Below are positions 1-6,825 of a stretch of DNA of 16,056 nt, in pieces. The position numbers and the translations under genes were made by a program. The notes below the pieces were generated by a model, which did no database searches, was not told the origin of the DNA, and saw nothing but the letters and a program-made list of their open reading frames with translations. The DNA is taken from positions 1 to 16,056 of the forward strand of contig JAWXVE010000052.1 in NCBI GenBank assembly GCA_044425575.1, read 5' to 3'. How positions within the stretch are numbered: the first letter of the stretch is position 1; each line of letters starts with the position of its first letter. Origin of the DNA: JAWXVE01 sp044425575. GTDB taxonomy: Bacteria; Bacillota; Clostridia; Lachnospirales; Lachnospiraceae.

Positions 1-1311
1 CTTAAGATTGTAAAGAGACCTGTTCCATTAAATGAAACACATCCATTGTGGACCAAGCATCCAAATGAGTGTACAAAGGATGATTACCTAGCTTTTTATA
101 GAAAAGTATTCCAAGATTAAAAGGAACCATTATTCTGGATTCACCTAAATATGGATTATCCATTTAATTTAAAAGGAATCTTATATTTCCCTAAGATTAA
201 TACGGAATATGATTCTATTGATGGAGTGATTAAGTTATATAACAATCAAGTATTTATTGCAGATAATATTAAGGAAGTAATTCCAGAATTCTTAATGTTG
301 TTAAAAGGTGTAATTGATTGTCCGGATTTACCATTAAATGTATCTAGAAGTGCTTTACAAAACGATGGATTCGTAAAGAAAATATCAGACTACATTTCGA
401 AAAAAGTGGCTGATAAATTATCAGGTATGTGTAAAACAGAAAAAGAAGAATACGAAAAATACTGGGATGATATTAGCCCATTTATTAAGTTTGGTTGCTT
501 AAAAGATGATAAATTCTGTGATAAAATGACAGACTATATCTTGTTTAAGAACTTAGAGGATCAGTATCTAACGTTACCTGAATGCTTGGAAGTGGCTAAG
601 ACAGATGTGGAAGAGAAGGCTGTTACGGAAGATGGTGAAGTAGTAGAAGCGGAAGTAGTAACAGATGAAGTGGATAACCAAGAAAGTGAAGAAGCACAGG
701 AGAAGATTATCTACTATGTAACGGATCCGGTGCAACAGAGTCAGTATATTAAGATGTTTAAGGATTCTAAGATGGATGCAGTGATTCTTACCCATAATAT
801 CGACCAACCATTTGTATCTCAACTAGAGCAAAAGAATGATAAAGTGAAATTCCAAAGAATTGATACAGATCTTACTGATACGTTTAAGGCTAAAACATCG
901 AAAAAGGCATTAAAAGAGTTGGAAAAACATACAGAAACTCTTAGTGAAATCTTTAAGAAAGCACTTAATAAGGAAGAATTTAGTGTTAAAGTTGAGAATC
1001 TAAAAGATAAAAACATTTCTTCGATTATTACTTTATCAGAAGAGAGCAGACGTATGCAAGATATGATGAAAATGTATTCTATGCCAGGAATGGATATGGG
1101 AATGTTTGGCAAAGATGGAGAAACGCTCACCTTAAATGCCAATCATCAATTAGTGAACTATATCTTAGAGGGAACAGATAAGGAAAATGTACCAATGGTG
1201 TGCGAACATTTATACGACCTTGCTAAGATACAACATTCACCATTATCACCTGAAGATATGACAAAGTTTGTAACAAGATCCAATGATATTCTAGAACTTC
1301 TTGTAAAATAA
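1..1311 (+). pseudogene. htpG: htpG (Hsp90 chaperone), 5' part outside window, interrupted by in-frame TAA
   Basis: This encodes the middle and C-terminal domains of the ATP-dependent cytosolic chaperone HtpG. Frame 1 is open from the window edge (LKIVKRPVPLNETHPLW...), meets TAA at 118-120, then continues in the same frame to 1311 with typical HtpG sequence: EPLFWIHLN and DYPFNLKGILYFPK just after the stop, DLPLNVSRSALQ, and a C-terminal dimerisation part with SRRMQDMM and a Met-rich MPGMDMGMFG. The stop falls between FYRKVFQD and KEPLFWIHLN, where I recall homologues having an aromatic residue, so one base change (TAT or TAC to TAA) explains it. The first ATG after the stop is at 151, with no Shine-Dalgarno at normal spacing (AAGGAA at 121-126 is too far away). 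An acidic insert lies at about 607-705. The N-terminal ATPase domain is not in the window. The family call is firm; whether the gene is truly dead or this is a sequencing error is open. Confidence 0.8.
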
Positions 1312-1333
1312 ATCGTTCTATTATAAAAAGTGT

Positions 1334-1362
1334 AGAGAGTGCTATAGCAGCACTCTCTTTTT
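1334..1362 (+). terminator. Intrinsic terminator of htpG
   Basis: A perfect 10-bp stem, AGAGAGTGCT (1334-1343) with AGCACTCTCT (1349-1358), has a 5-nt loop and runs into a T-tract ending at 1362. It starts 22 bases after the htpG stop codon. Confidence 0.9.
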
Positions 1363-1413
1363 AGGTTATTCGCTGAAAACAACAAAATTAATAAAAAATT
1401 CACAGTTTTTTGA

Positions 1414-1442
1414 TTGAAATAAGACAAAAATACTGGTAAAAT
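1414..1442 (+). promoter_or_regulatory. Sigma-A-type promoter of the phospholipase C-like gene
   Basis: TTGAAA (1414-1419) and TAAAAT (1437-1442) are separated by exactly 17 bases. TGG directly before the -10 box gives an extended -10 element. Transcription would start near 1449, leaving an untranslated leader of about 64 bases. Confidence 0.7.
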
Positions 1443-1512
1443 CTATCTATATATTAGTATGGTTCCTTATGATAGAATGTTAATAACAGATTGAGAGAGG
1501 TGAGGGCATCCA

Positions 1513-2079
1513 GTGAGAAAAAAATCCCATATATCATTAGCGGCTTTTTTAGTAAGACATGTTTCCAATGAAGAATTTAAAAGTCATAAGAAATTATTTT
1601 GTTTAGCGAGTATTTTTCCGGATTGTAAATTTTCCTTTTTAACTAAAAAACATGCATTTCAGGATACCTTTGAGGAAATAAAAGAGAGAATCACCAATTT
1701 ATCCAGTCAGTCATATGGAGAAGTAAATGGAAAGCGAAGGTATGTAGTAGAACTTTCAGAAATCATGCATTACCTGGCAGATTATTTTACATTTCCTCAT
1801 AATGATACTTATCAGGGAAGTATAAAGGAACATTGCATATACGAAGGAGAATTAAAGAGGAAATTGCGGAGTTATGTGAAGAGTTCCAATGCCATTATGC
1901 AAAAGGATAAGTATGTCCCTAATTATAATGTGGAAGATATTCTTGCATATATTAAAGAATCTCATGGTGAATATTTGAGTAAGCAACGTAGCGTTGAAGA
2001 AGATTGTGACTATATTGTGCGCATTACCTATCAAGTTATGGAAGCAATACTCTTGTGTAAGGAGCGACAAGTGGCATAA
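1513..2079 (+). CDS. Zinc-dependent phospholipase C-like family protein
   Basis: This 188-residue protein resembles the zinc-dependent phospholipase C (PF00882-type) proteins common in Lachnospiraceae. Spaced His and Asp residues fit a helical metal-binding fold: H6 (KKSHISLA), D37 (IFPDCK), H47, H86 and D90 (EIMHYLADYF), H96 (FPHN), H107 and E111 (KEHCIYEGE). Secreted clostridial phospholipases C use such residues to hold three zinc ions. No signal peptide is visible, so it is probably cytoplasmic, and the real substrate is unknown. I choose the GTG start at 1513 because a purine-rich AGAGAGGTGAGGG ends about 6 bases before it; the protein then begins MRKKSHISLA as in relatives. It sits alone between two terminators, with its own promoter. 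The family is likely, the activity is inferred. Confidence 0.7.
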   Translation: MRKKSHISLAAFLVRHVSNEEFKSHKKLFCLASIFPDCKFSFLTKKHAFQDTFEEIKERITNLSSQSYGEVNGKRRYVVELSEIMHYLADYFTFPHNDTYQGSIKEHCIYEGELKRKLRSYVKSSNAIMQKDKYVPNYNVEDILAYIKESHGEYLSKQRSVEEDCDYIVRITYQVMEAILLCKERQVA

Positions 2080-2115
2080 AGAAGTAGAATAAGAATTGGA
2101 TAAGCAATAAAATGT

Positions 2116-2162
2116 AATCCTTTTAAAGTAGCCATGTAGTATGGTTGTTTTAAGAGGATTTT
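2116..2162 (+). terminator. Long-stem terminator after the phospholipase C-like gene
   Basis: The 18-base arms 2116-2133 and 2143-2160 pair throughout, allowing four G-U wobbles, and two further A-T pairs close the loop to GTAGT. The 3' arm ends in GGATT followed by TTC, a short T-run. The length is unusual but the position, 36 bases after a stop codon and before a new promoter, fits an intrinsic terminator. Confidence 0.65.
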
Positions 2163-2189
2163 CTGTGGAAATGGGGGGAATAATTAAAA

Positions 2190-2218
2190 TGGACAAAGTG
2201 TGGTGGAAACAGTATAAT
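2190..2218 (+). promoter_or_regulatory. Sigma-A-type promoter of the HAD phosphatase gene
   Basis: TGGACA (2190-2195) and a consensus TATAAT (2213-2218) are separated by 17 bases. The start codon lies 43 bases further on. Confidence 0.75.
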
Positions 2219-2261
2219 AGAGTGCGTACGTAGAAATTAAAAGAGAAAATGAGGATAGTAT

Positions 2262-3053
2262 ATGAATACAAAAATATTTTTTTTCGATATTGATGGAACT
2301 TTGCTAGATGAATCTGGTGTATCAGAAAGTACCATAAAATGTCTTAGATTACTAAAGGAAAAAGGACATAAAATCTTTATCTGCACAGGGAGAAGTCGTT
2401 CCATGATTCCAGAAGAATTAGTGCAAGGTCTTGGATTTCATGGAGTTGTTGCAGGTTGTGGTTTATATGGAGAATATCTAGAAGAGATTCGATATAATAT
2501 TGAATTATCCCAACAACAAGTCAAGAATGCTATTGAGCGTTTAGAGCGTCATAAAACGCTTTATATTTTTGAAGGAAGAGAATGCCTTTACTATAATGAT
2601 ACTATTGAGGATGGGGAAGAGAAACCATTTATTATTCAAATGGTTGAGAAACAGATGAAAGGGAACCTGTTGAAAATCGGTACCTTTAACGGCCCTATTA
2701 TTGCTAATAAGTTTAGCTCTATTTTATATGAAGCAGATGAGAAGAAGTTCTACCAAGAGTTTGAAGACGAATATGCAGTACAAATCCATAGTTCCAAAAT
2801 GGCAGAATTTATTCTCAAAGGACATTCTAAAGCCACAGGTATTCATAAAATGTGTCAGATACTAGGAGCAAGTGTTGAAGATACCGTTTGCTTCGGCGAT
2901 AGTGTGAATGATATAGAAATGCTAGAGCATTGCCAGATTGGAATATGTATGGGAAATGGAAGTGCAATTGCCAAGGAACATGCCGATTATGTGACAGGTA
3001 GTATACAAGAGGATGGTATTTATCACGCATGTAAGCACTTTGACTTTTTGTAA
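2262..3053 (+). CDS. Cof-type HAD-superfamily (IIB) phosphatase
   Basis: This 263-residue cytosolic phosphatase of the haloacid dehalogenase superfamily shows all four motifs in order. Motif I is FFFDIDGTLL with nucleophile D9 and acid/base D11. Motif II is FICTGRS with T42. Motif III is the Lys in ILKGHSKATGI (K186 or K190), followed by motif IV FGDSVNDIEML with D213, N216 and D217 for magnesium. The stretch between motifs II and III (about 85-180) fits the C2 cap of the Cof/IIB subfamily, whose members dephosphorylate sugar phosphates, phosphoglycolate-like compounds or flavin and pyridoxal phosphates. The substrate cannot be read from sequence. GAGGA at 2251-2255, six bases from the ATG, sets the start. 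No clear terminator follows, so some transcripts may run into groESL. Confidence 0.9.
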   Translation: MNTKIFFFDIDGTLLDESGVSESTIKCLRLLKEKGHKIFICTGRSRSMIPEELVQGLGFHGVVAGCGLYGEYLEEIRYNIELSQQQVKNAIERLERHKTLYIFEGRECLYYNDTIEDGEEKPFIIQMVEKQMKGNLLKIGTFNGPIIANKFSSILYEADEKKFYQEFEDEYAVQIHSSKMAEFILKGHSKATGIHKMCQILGASVEDTVCFGDSVNDIEMLEHCQIGICMGNGSAIAKEHADYVTGSIQEDGIYHACKHFDFL

Positions 3054-3131
3054 GAAGTGAAAATTTATTATAAAATTGCATTGATGAGAAAGTTATAGGA
3101 AAAAAGAGAAAAATAGAGTATGTATTAGATT

Positions 3132-3156
3132 TCGTTATATATATAGGTTATAACGA
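3132..3156 (+). promoter_or_regulatory. Inverted repeat just upstream of the groE promoter
   Basis: TCGTTATA (3132-3139) and TATAACGA (3149-3156) form a perfect 8-9-8 dyad that ends two bases before the -35 box. There is no T-tract, so it does not look like a terminator. Its geometry fits a dimeric repressor or activator site, but the sequence is AT-rich and no regulator is identified. Confidence 0.3.
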
Positions 3157-3158
3157 CT

Positions 3159-3187
3159 TTGCAAATAATCAAGAAATTAAATAAGAT
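3159..3187 (+). promoter_or_regulatory. Sigma-A-type promoter of groESL
   Basis: TTGCAA (3159-3164) and TAAGAT (3182-3187) are 17 bases apart. The predicted start, near 3194, puts CIRCE in the first bases of the transcript, the usual place for HrcA repression. Confidence 0.7.
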
Positions 3188-3197
3188 GTTTATATTG

Positions 3198-3224
3198 TTA
3201 GCACTCGATTGGAAAGAGTGCTAA
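3198..3224 (+). promoter_or_regulatory. CIRCE operator (HrcA repressor binding site)
   Basis: TTAGCACTC (3198-3206), a 9-base spacer and GAGTGCTAA (3216-3224) make an exact match to the CIRCE consensus. HrcA binds this dyad and represses groESL at normal temperature; GroEL activity feeds back on HrcA folding. The hrcA gene is not in this window. Confidence 0.97.
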
Positions 3225-3261
3225 CAGAAAGAGACAGTTGATAGTTTAAGGAGGTAGTTAA

Positions 3262-3546
3262 ATGAACTTAATACCATTAGGAGACAGAGTTGTATTACAA
3301 CAATTAGTTGCAGAAGAAACTACGAAATCAGGAATTGTATTACCGGGACAGAATAAGGAGAAACCACAACAAGCAGAAGTAGTTGCAGTTGGACCAGGAG
3401 GTGTGGTAGACGGGAAAGAAGTAAAAATGGAAGTTGCAGTAGGCAATCAAGTTATTTACTCGAAATATGCAGGAACAGAAGTGAAATTAGATGATGTAGA
3501 GTATATCATTGTAAAACAAAGCGATATTTTAGCAATTATTCAATAG
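3262..3546 (+). CDS. groES: Co-chaperonin GroES (Hsp10)
   Basis: This 94-residue protein forms the heptameric lid that caps the GroEL chamber in the cytosol. It begins NLIPLGDRVVLQ, has the mobile loop around residues 17-34 (EETTKSGIVLPGQ) that binds the GroEL apical domains, and keeps the GPGG turn and the C-terminal DDVEYIIVKQSDILAII strand. Length is normal for the family. A full AAGGAGG at 3248-3254, 7 bases before the ATG, fixes the start. It is the first gene of a two-gene operon under CIRCE control. Its TAG stop (3544-3546) overlaps the Shine-Dalgarno of groEL. Confidence 0.98.
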   Translation: MNLIPLGDRVVLQQLVAEETTKSGIVLPGQNKEKPQQAEVVAVGPGGVVDGKEVKMEVAVGNQVIYSKYAGTEVKLDDVEYIIVKQSDILAIIQ

Positions 3547-3559
3547 GAGGCATAGGATT

Positions 3560-5179
3560 ATGGCAAAAGAATTAAAATATGGAGCAGAAGCTCGTGCAGC
3601 ACTTGAATCAGGTGTGAATCAATTAGCAAACACCGTTCGTGTTACTTTAGGGCCAAAAGGAAGAAATGTAGTATTAGATAAATCGTTCGGGGCACCACTT
3701 ATTACCAATGATGGCGTTACCATTGCAAAGGAAATTGAATTAGAAGATGCATTTGAAAATATGGGAGCTCAATTAGTCAAAGAAGTTGCAACGAAAACAA
3801 ATGATGTAGCAGGTGATGGAACGACTACGGCTACTGTGCTAGCACAGGCAATGATCAATGAAGGAATCAAGAACCTAGCAGCTGGGGCTAACCCAATTAT
3901 CTTACGTAAAGGGATGAAAAAGGCAACAGAAGTTGCAGTTGATTCCATTGCAAATATGAGCTCTAAAATTAACGGAAAAGAGCATATTGCAAGGGTAGCA
4001 GCTATCTCAGCAGGAGACGATGAAGTAGGAGCTCTAGTGGCAGATGCCATGGAAAAAGTGTCCAATGATGGAGTTATTACAATTGAAGAATCAAAAACCA
4101 TGAAAACGGAGTTGGATTTAGTCGAGGGTATGCAATTTGACCGAGGTTATATATCTGCTTACATGTCAACTGACATGGATAAAATGGAAGCAGTTTTAGA
4201 AAATCCGTACATTCTAATTACTGATAAGAAGATCTCTAATATTCAAGAAATTTTACCAGTATTAGAGCAAATCGTACAATCGGGTGCAAAGTTGCTAATT
4301 ATTGCAGAAGATGTAGAAGGTGAAGCGCTTACTACTTTGATTGTGAATAAATTACGTGGTACCTTTAATGTGGTGGCAGTGAAGGCTCCAGGGTATGGGG
4401 ACCGAAGAAAAGCTATGTTAGAAGATATTGCTATTTTAACAGGTGGTCAAGTGATCTCTGATGAATTAGGACTTGATTTAAAAGAGACAACTATGGAACA
4501 ATTAGGTCGTGCACAATCCATTAAAGTACAAAAAGAAAATACAGTCATTGTTGAAGGAGCAGGAAAAGCTGCTGATATTCAAGCTAGAATTGCACAACTT
4601 AAGTTACAAATTGATGAAACAACTTCTGAATTTGACCGTGAAAAATTACAAGAGAGACTTGCAAAAATAGCAGGTGGTGTTGCGGTTATTCGTGTAGGTG
4701 CTGCTACAGAAACAGAGATGAAAGAAGCAAAATTACGTATGGAAGATGCTCTTGCAGCAACGCGTGCAGCAGTGGAAGAAGGTATTATTGCTGGTGGTGG
4801 TTCTGCATATATCCATGCAGCAAAAGATGTAGCAGATCTTGCAAAAACTCTTGTTGGAGATGAGAAGACGGGTGCTAATATTGTATTAAAAGCTTTAGAA
4901 GCACCATTATACCACATTGTATACAATGCAGGATTAGAAGGTTCTGTTATTATTAATAAAGTAAGTGAATCTCCAGTAGGTCACGGATTTGATGCACTAG
5001 CAGAAACTTACGTTGATATGGTGACAGCAGGTATCCTTGATCCAGCTAAAGTAACGAGAAGTGCACTACAAAATGCTACAAGCGTAGCATCAACACTCTT
5101 AACTACAGAATCAGTAGTGGCTAATATTAAAGAAGATGTTCCTCCAATGCCAGCAGGTGGTGGAATGGGAATGATGTAA
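3560..5179 (+). CDS. groEL: Chaperonin GroEL (Hsp60)
   Basis: This 539-residue subunit builds the double heptameric ring that folds proteins using ATP in the cytosol. Nucleotide-binding signatures are present: GPKGRNVVLD (31-40) and GDGTTTATVLA with the catalytic-site Asp at 86. The apical domain is in the middle (KKISNIQEILPVLEQ, then KAPGYGDRRKAMLEDIA), followed by the Hsp60 signature stretch AATETEMKEAKLRMEDALAA and GIIAGGGSAY. It ends in the flexible GGGMGMM tail of typical chaperonins. AGGAGG at 3545-3550, 9 bases upstream of the ATG, sets the start. It is transcribed with groES and closed by the terminator at 5192-5242. Nothing in it is unusual. Confidence 0.99.
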   Translation: MAKELKYGAEARAALESGVNQLANTVRVTLGPKGRNVVLDKSFGAPLITNDGVTIAKEIELEDAFENMGAQLVKEVATKTNDVAGDGTTTATVLAQAMINEGIKNLAAGANPIILRKGMKKATEVAVDSIANMSSKINGKEHIARVAAISAGDDEVGALVADAMEKVSNDGVITIEESKTMKTELDLVEGMQFDRGYISAYMSTDMDKMEAVLENPYILITDKKISNIQEILPVLEQIVQSGAKLLIIAEDVEGEALTTLIVNKLRGTFNVVAVKAPGYGDRRKAMLEDIAILTGGQVISDELGLDLKETTMEQLGRAQSIKVQKENTVIVEGAGKAADIQARIAQLKLQIDETTSEFDREKLQERLAKIAGGVAVIRVGAATETEMKEAKLRMEDALAATRAAVEEGIIAGGGSAYIHAAKDVADLAKTLVGDEKTGANIVLKALEAPLYHIVYNAGLEGSVIINKVSESPVGHGFDALAETYVDMVTAGILDPAKVTRSALQNATSVASTLLTTESVVANIKEDVPPMPAGGGMGMM

Positions 5180-5191
5180 ATCAGTCTAAAT

Positions 5192-5242
5192 AAAAGCACA
5201 ACCAATGTAAAGTCATACAACTACATTGGTTGTGCTTTTTTT
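5192..5242 (+). terminator. Intrinsic terminator of groESL
   Basis: An 18-bp perfect stem (5192-5209 with 5222-5239) with a 12-nt loop ends in a run of seven T (5236-5242). The A-run on the left arm could let it act also for the convergent minus-strand gene, whose stop codon is at 5284. Confidence 0.93.
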
Positions 5243-5283
5243 GTGGAAAGAAATATGAAAAGGGATGGACATATGAATTGACT

Positions 5284-6048
5284 TTATTTATAGTGTCCTA
5301 ACTCCAACTTTAAGTTACCTTTTTTCGTCACCTGCTCCACTCCAGTGTAGACGAATTTGCCAATGCCTCGAATGACGAGAATGTCATCTTTTTTAAGAAT
5401 ATAAGATGGATTTTCCATACACATACCATTAAGGAAGACCTTTTTATTCTGTAACAGAAGATTCGCCTTGCTTCGTGATAAATTCGCAAGTTTGGCAATA
5501 ATACCATCGATGCGTTTGGAGCTAACTAGCAGAGTTACAGGAATAAGGGTAGTAAGTGACTCAGTGGGCCAATTGCTAGCAACGGAACAAGTCACATTAG
5601 TATGACGGATCTTCGTTACGTGTTCCATAAGGTAAGGGGCAATAGAATCTGTGCAGAATAGATAACATGATTTTTCTTCCATCACAAAGTCCCCTAAGGT
5701 TTCTCGTTGGATTCCAAGATTCATAAGAGCACCTAGATAGTCGCTGTGTGTTAACGTTTCAGCGAATTTTATAGCTACAGGTTCAATGATTAGACATGTA
5801 ATGGGAAAGGGTTGGTCGTAGCCGAGTGATTCTACAGAACCAAAACATATCATTTGGCGCATTGCACCAGAATATCCACCAAAACAACGATAGGAGATTG
5901 TTCCTAACTCTTTTTTCAATGTGTGTACAAGAGATAATTGTGTTACATCTAAGAAATTGGTAAATGTATAAATTGATTGATTGTAACTACGATTTCCTAG
6001 TTCTAAGATTCTGTTTTGAAAGAAATATTCTTGTTCTGTAACGGCCAT
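5284..6048 (-). CDS. YlmH-like S4-domain RNA-binding protein
   Basis: This 254-residue cytosolic protein has the YlmH layout. Its N-terminal RNA-binding part includes GYSGAMRQMICFG (58-70) and the family hallmark HSDYLGALMNLGIQRETLGD (101-120). A C-terminal S4 domain (about 179-235) has SSKRIDGIIAKLANLSRS, KVFLNG and the closing DDILVIRGIGKF. YlmH of Bacillus lies near the division genes sepF and divIVA, and S4 proteins of this type bind ribosomal RNA; work on Bacillus links such proteins to rescue of stalled 50S subunits. Here the gene is alone, convergent with groEL and divergent from a small gene. GAAGGAG, 6 bases before the ATG on the minus strand, sets the start. I found no convincing minus-strand promoter in 6061-6180. 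The family is fairly sure, the role is inferred. Confidence 0.85.
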   Translation of the reverse strand: MAVTEQEYFFQNRILELGNRSYNQSIYTFTNFLDVTQLSLVHTLKKELGTISYRCFGGYSGAMRQMICFGSVESLGYDQPFPITCLIIEPVAIKFAETLTHSDYLGALMNLGIQRETLGDFVMEEKSCYLFCTDSIAPYLMEHVTKIRHTNVTCSVASNWPTESLTTLIPVTLLVSSKRIDGIIAKLANLSRSKANLLLQNKKVFLNGMCMENPSYILKKDDILVIRGIGKFVYTGVEQVTKKGNLKLELGHYK

Positions 6049-6148
6049 GGGAACTCCTTCTATAGGTAATGATGATATGGTATGGAGTCTATTATTTCAT
6101 AATTGGGAGAAAAATACTAGAGGCTTAGTAAAATCAATGTTTATCCTG

Positions 6149-6177
6149 TTGACAAAATAATATGAATGGCAGATAAT
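6149..6177 (+). promoter_or_regulatory. Strong sigma-A promoter of the 122-residue hypothetical protein
   Basis: A consensus TTGACA (6149-6154) and GATAAT (6172-6177) are separated by 17 bases. Transcription would start near 6184, giving a leader of about 117 bases that contains the fold at 6224-6272. Confidence 0.8.
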
Positions 6178-6223
6178 TAAAAAAGCATACCACTTATTGT
6201 TTCTTCTAAGTTGTATGTACAGC

Positions 6224-6272
6224 TTGCATTGTGGGTAAAAGTTATAGCTTACGGAACAGCTGTAAAATGCAA
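6224..6272 (+). other. Folded leader RNA (two-part hairpin with bulge)
   Basis: TTGCATT (6224-6230) pairs with AATGCAA (6266-6272), and TTATAGCT (6242-6249) pairs with AGCTGTAA (6258-6265), allowing one G-U pair. The two 3' arms are contiguous, so the stem is 15 bp with an 11-base bulge on the 5' side and an 8-base loop. There is no T-tract, so it is not a terminator. It ends 16 bases before the GAAAGGAG ribosome site of the next gene. Function unknown. Confidence 0.4.
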
Positions 6273-6300
6273 ATAATATATGTTCATAGAAAGGAGTACT

Positions 6301-6669
6301 ATGGGACTATTTTCAAAATCAGATACCATACAAGTAGTGTTGCCATTTGTATTAGAGAAACCTACGAAAGAAGATCGAGAGGCGTGTGTTATTTCCATAG
6401 AAGCATTTGGGGAAGTTATGGGAAAGCATTCTTATTATTACGCAGGATTTGAACTGAAAAGTCAGAATTATGATGCATTGATTCCAGTCCTTGAAAGTGC
6501 ACAAGACAAAAAGGTGAATTTGATCATAAAAGTAAAAAATAATGTGGTAAAAAGTTTTAAAGTGGACTTTTCCTATTTGGCTAACGAATTTAAGGATGAA
6601 AGGTTTTTGCAAGGGGGCATGGTTGGTCATGGAATTCATGACACAAGTAGAGTTGAACACTCATTGTAA
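6301..6669 (+). CDS. Hypothetical protein, 122 residues
   Basis: I do not recognise this protein. It starts MGLFSKSDTIQVVLPF and has a mixed strand/helix pattern: a strand VVLPFVLE, a helix KEDREACVISIEAFGEVM, then YYYAGFELK, a helix ALIPVLESA, and strands KVNLIIKVKNNVVKSFKVDF. No signal peptide, membrane segment or Cys pairs are visible, so a small cytosolic alpha/beta protein is likely. The start is the ATG at 6301, because GAAAGGAG (6289-6296) ends 4 bases before it; an ATG at 6280 in the same frame would put that ribosome site inside the gene. A strong promoter and folded leader precede it, suggesting real and perhaps regulated expression. The stop codon lies in the first copy of a 14-base tandem repeat (6663-6690). 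Confidence 0.7.
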   Translation: MGLFSKSDTIQVVLPFVLEKPTKEDREACVISIEAFGEVMGKHSYYYAGFELKSQNYDALIPVLESAQDKKVNLIIKVKNNVVKSFKVDFSYLANEFKDERFLQGGMVGHGIHDTSRVEHSL

Positions 6670-6690
6670 AGGATGAATTGTAAAGGATGA
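6663..6690 (+). repeat. 14-base tandem duplication at the gene end
   Basis: ATTGTAAAGGATGA occurs twice in a row (6663-6676 and 6677-6690). The first copy contains the TAA stop of the 122-residue gene. An inverted copy of its first nine bases, CTTTACAAT, lies at 6704-6712 across the -35 box of rpsO. Confidence 0.85.
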
Positions 6691-6704
6691 ATTTCAAATA
6701 ATTC

Positions 6705-6733
6705 TTTACAATGCATGTATTTTGTGGTAAAAT
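6705..6733 (+). promoter_or_regulatory. Sigma-A promoter of rpsO
   Basis: TTTACA (6705-6710) and TAAAAT (6728-6733) are 17 bases apart. TGG directly before the -10 box makes an extended -10 element. The start near 6740 leaves a leader of about 86 bases. Confidence 0.75.
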
Positions 6734-6773
6734 GACTCGATACGAAACCGATGCTCAGATATGGGAATCTCCA

Positions 6774-6803
6774 ACCTATGCCTTAGTGTTAGGTGATTAA
6801 GCA
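6774..6803 (+). other. Candidate pseudoknot in the rpsO leader
   Basis: ACCTA (6774-6778) can pair with TAGGT (6790-6794). TGCCTTA (6779-6785) can pair with TAAGCA (6798-6803) with one bulged C. The two stems interlock as an H-type pseudoknot, which ends 9 bases before the GGAGGG ribosome site. Ribosomal protein S15 represses its own mRNA in several bacteria by binding such a leader; in E. coli the leader is a pseudoknot. The role here is inferred. Confidence 0.4.
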
Positions 6804-6825
6804 AGAGATGATGGAGGGAATCACA

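Noticed and set aside
151..1311. An independent gene starting at ATG 151
   Set aside because: The same frame continues upstream with HtpG sequence across a single stop, and no ribosome site lies at proper spacing before 151.
1338..1355. CIRCE-like half-sites GAGTGCT and AGCACTC after htpG
   Set aside because: The half-sites are in the reverse order of CIRCE and form a terminator stem with a T-tract at the end of the gene.
3262..5179. Long open frames on the minus strand opposite groES and groEL
   Set aside because: They are antisense shadows of strongly conserved genes, with low-complexity composition and no ribosome sites that I could support.
6061..6180. Minus-strand promoter for the YlmH-like gene
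   Set aside because: TTGTCA with a TTTACT at 17 bases is the best pair, but the -10 match is poor, so no call is made.
6280..6300. Start of the 122-residue protein at ATG 6280
   Set aside because: GAAAGGAG at 6289-6296 is placed for the ATG at 6301.
6793..6825. Longer rpsO starting at GTG 6793
   Set aside because: The GGAGGG ribosome site would lie inside the gene, and S15 has its normal length from ATG 6826.
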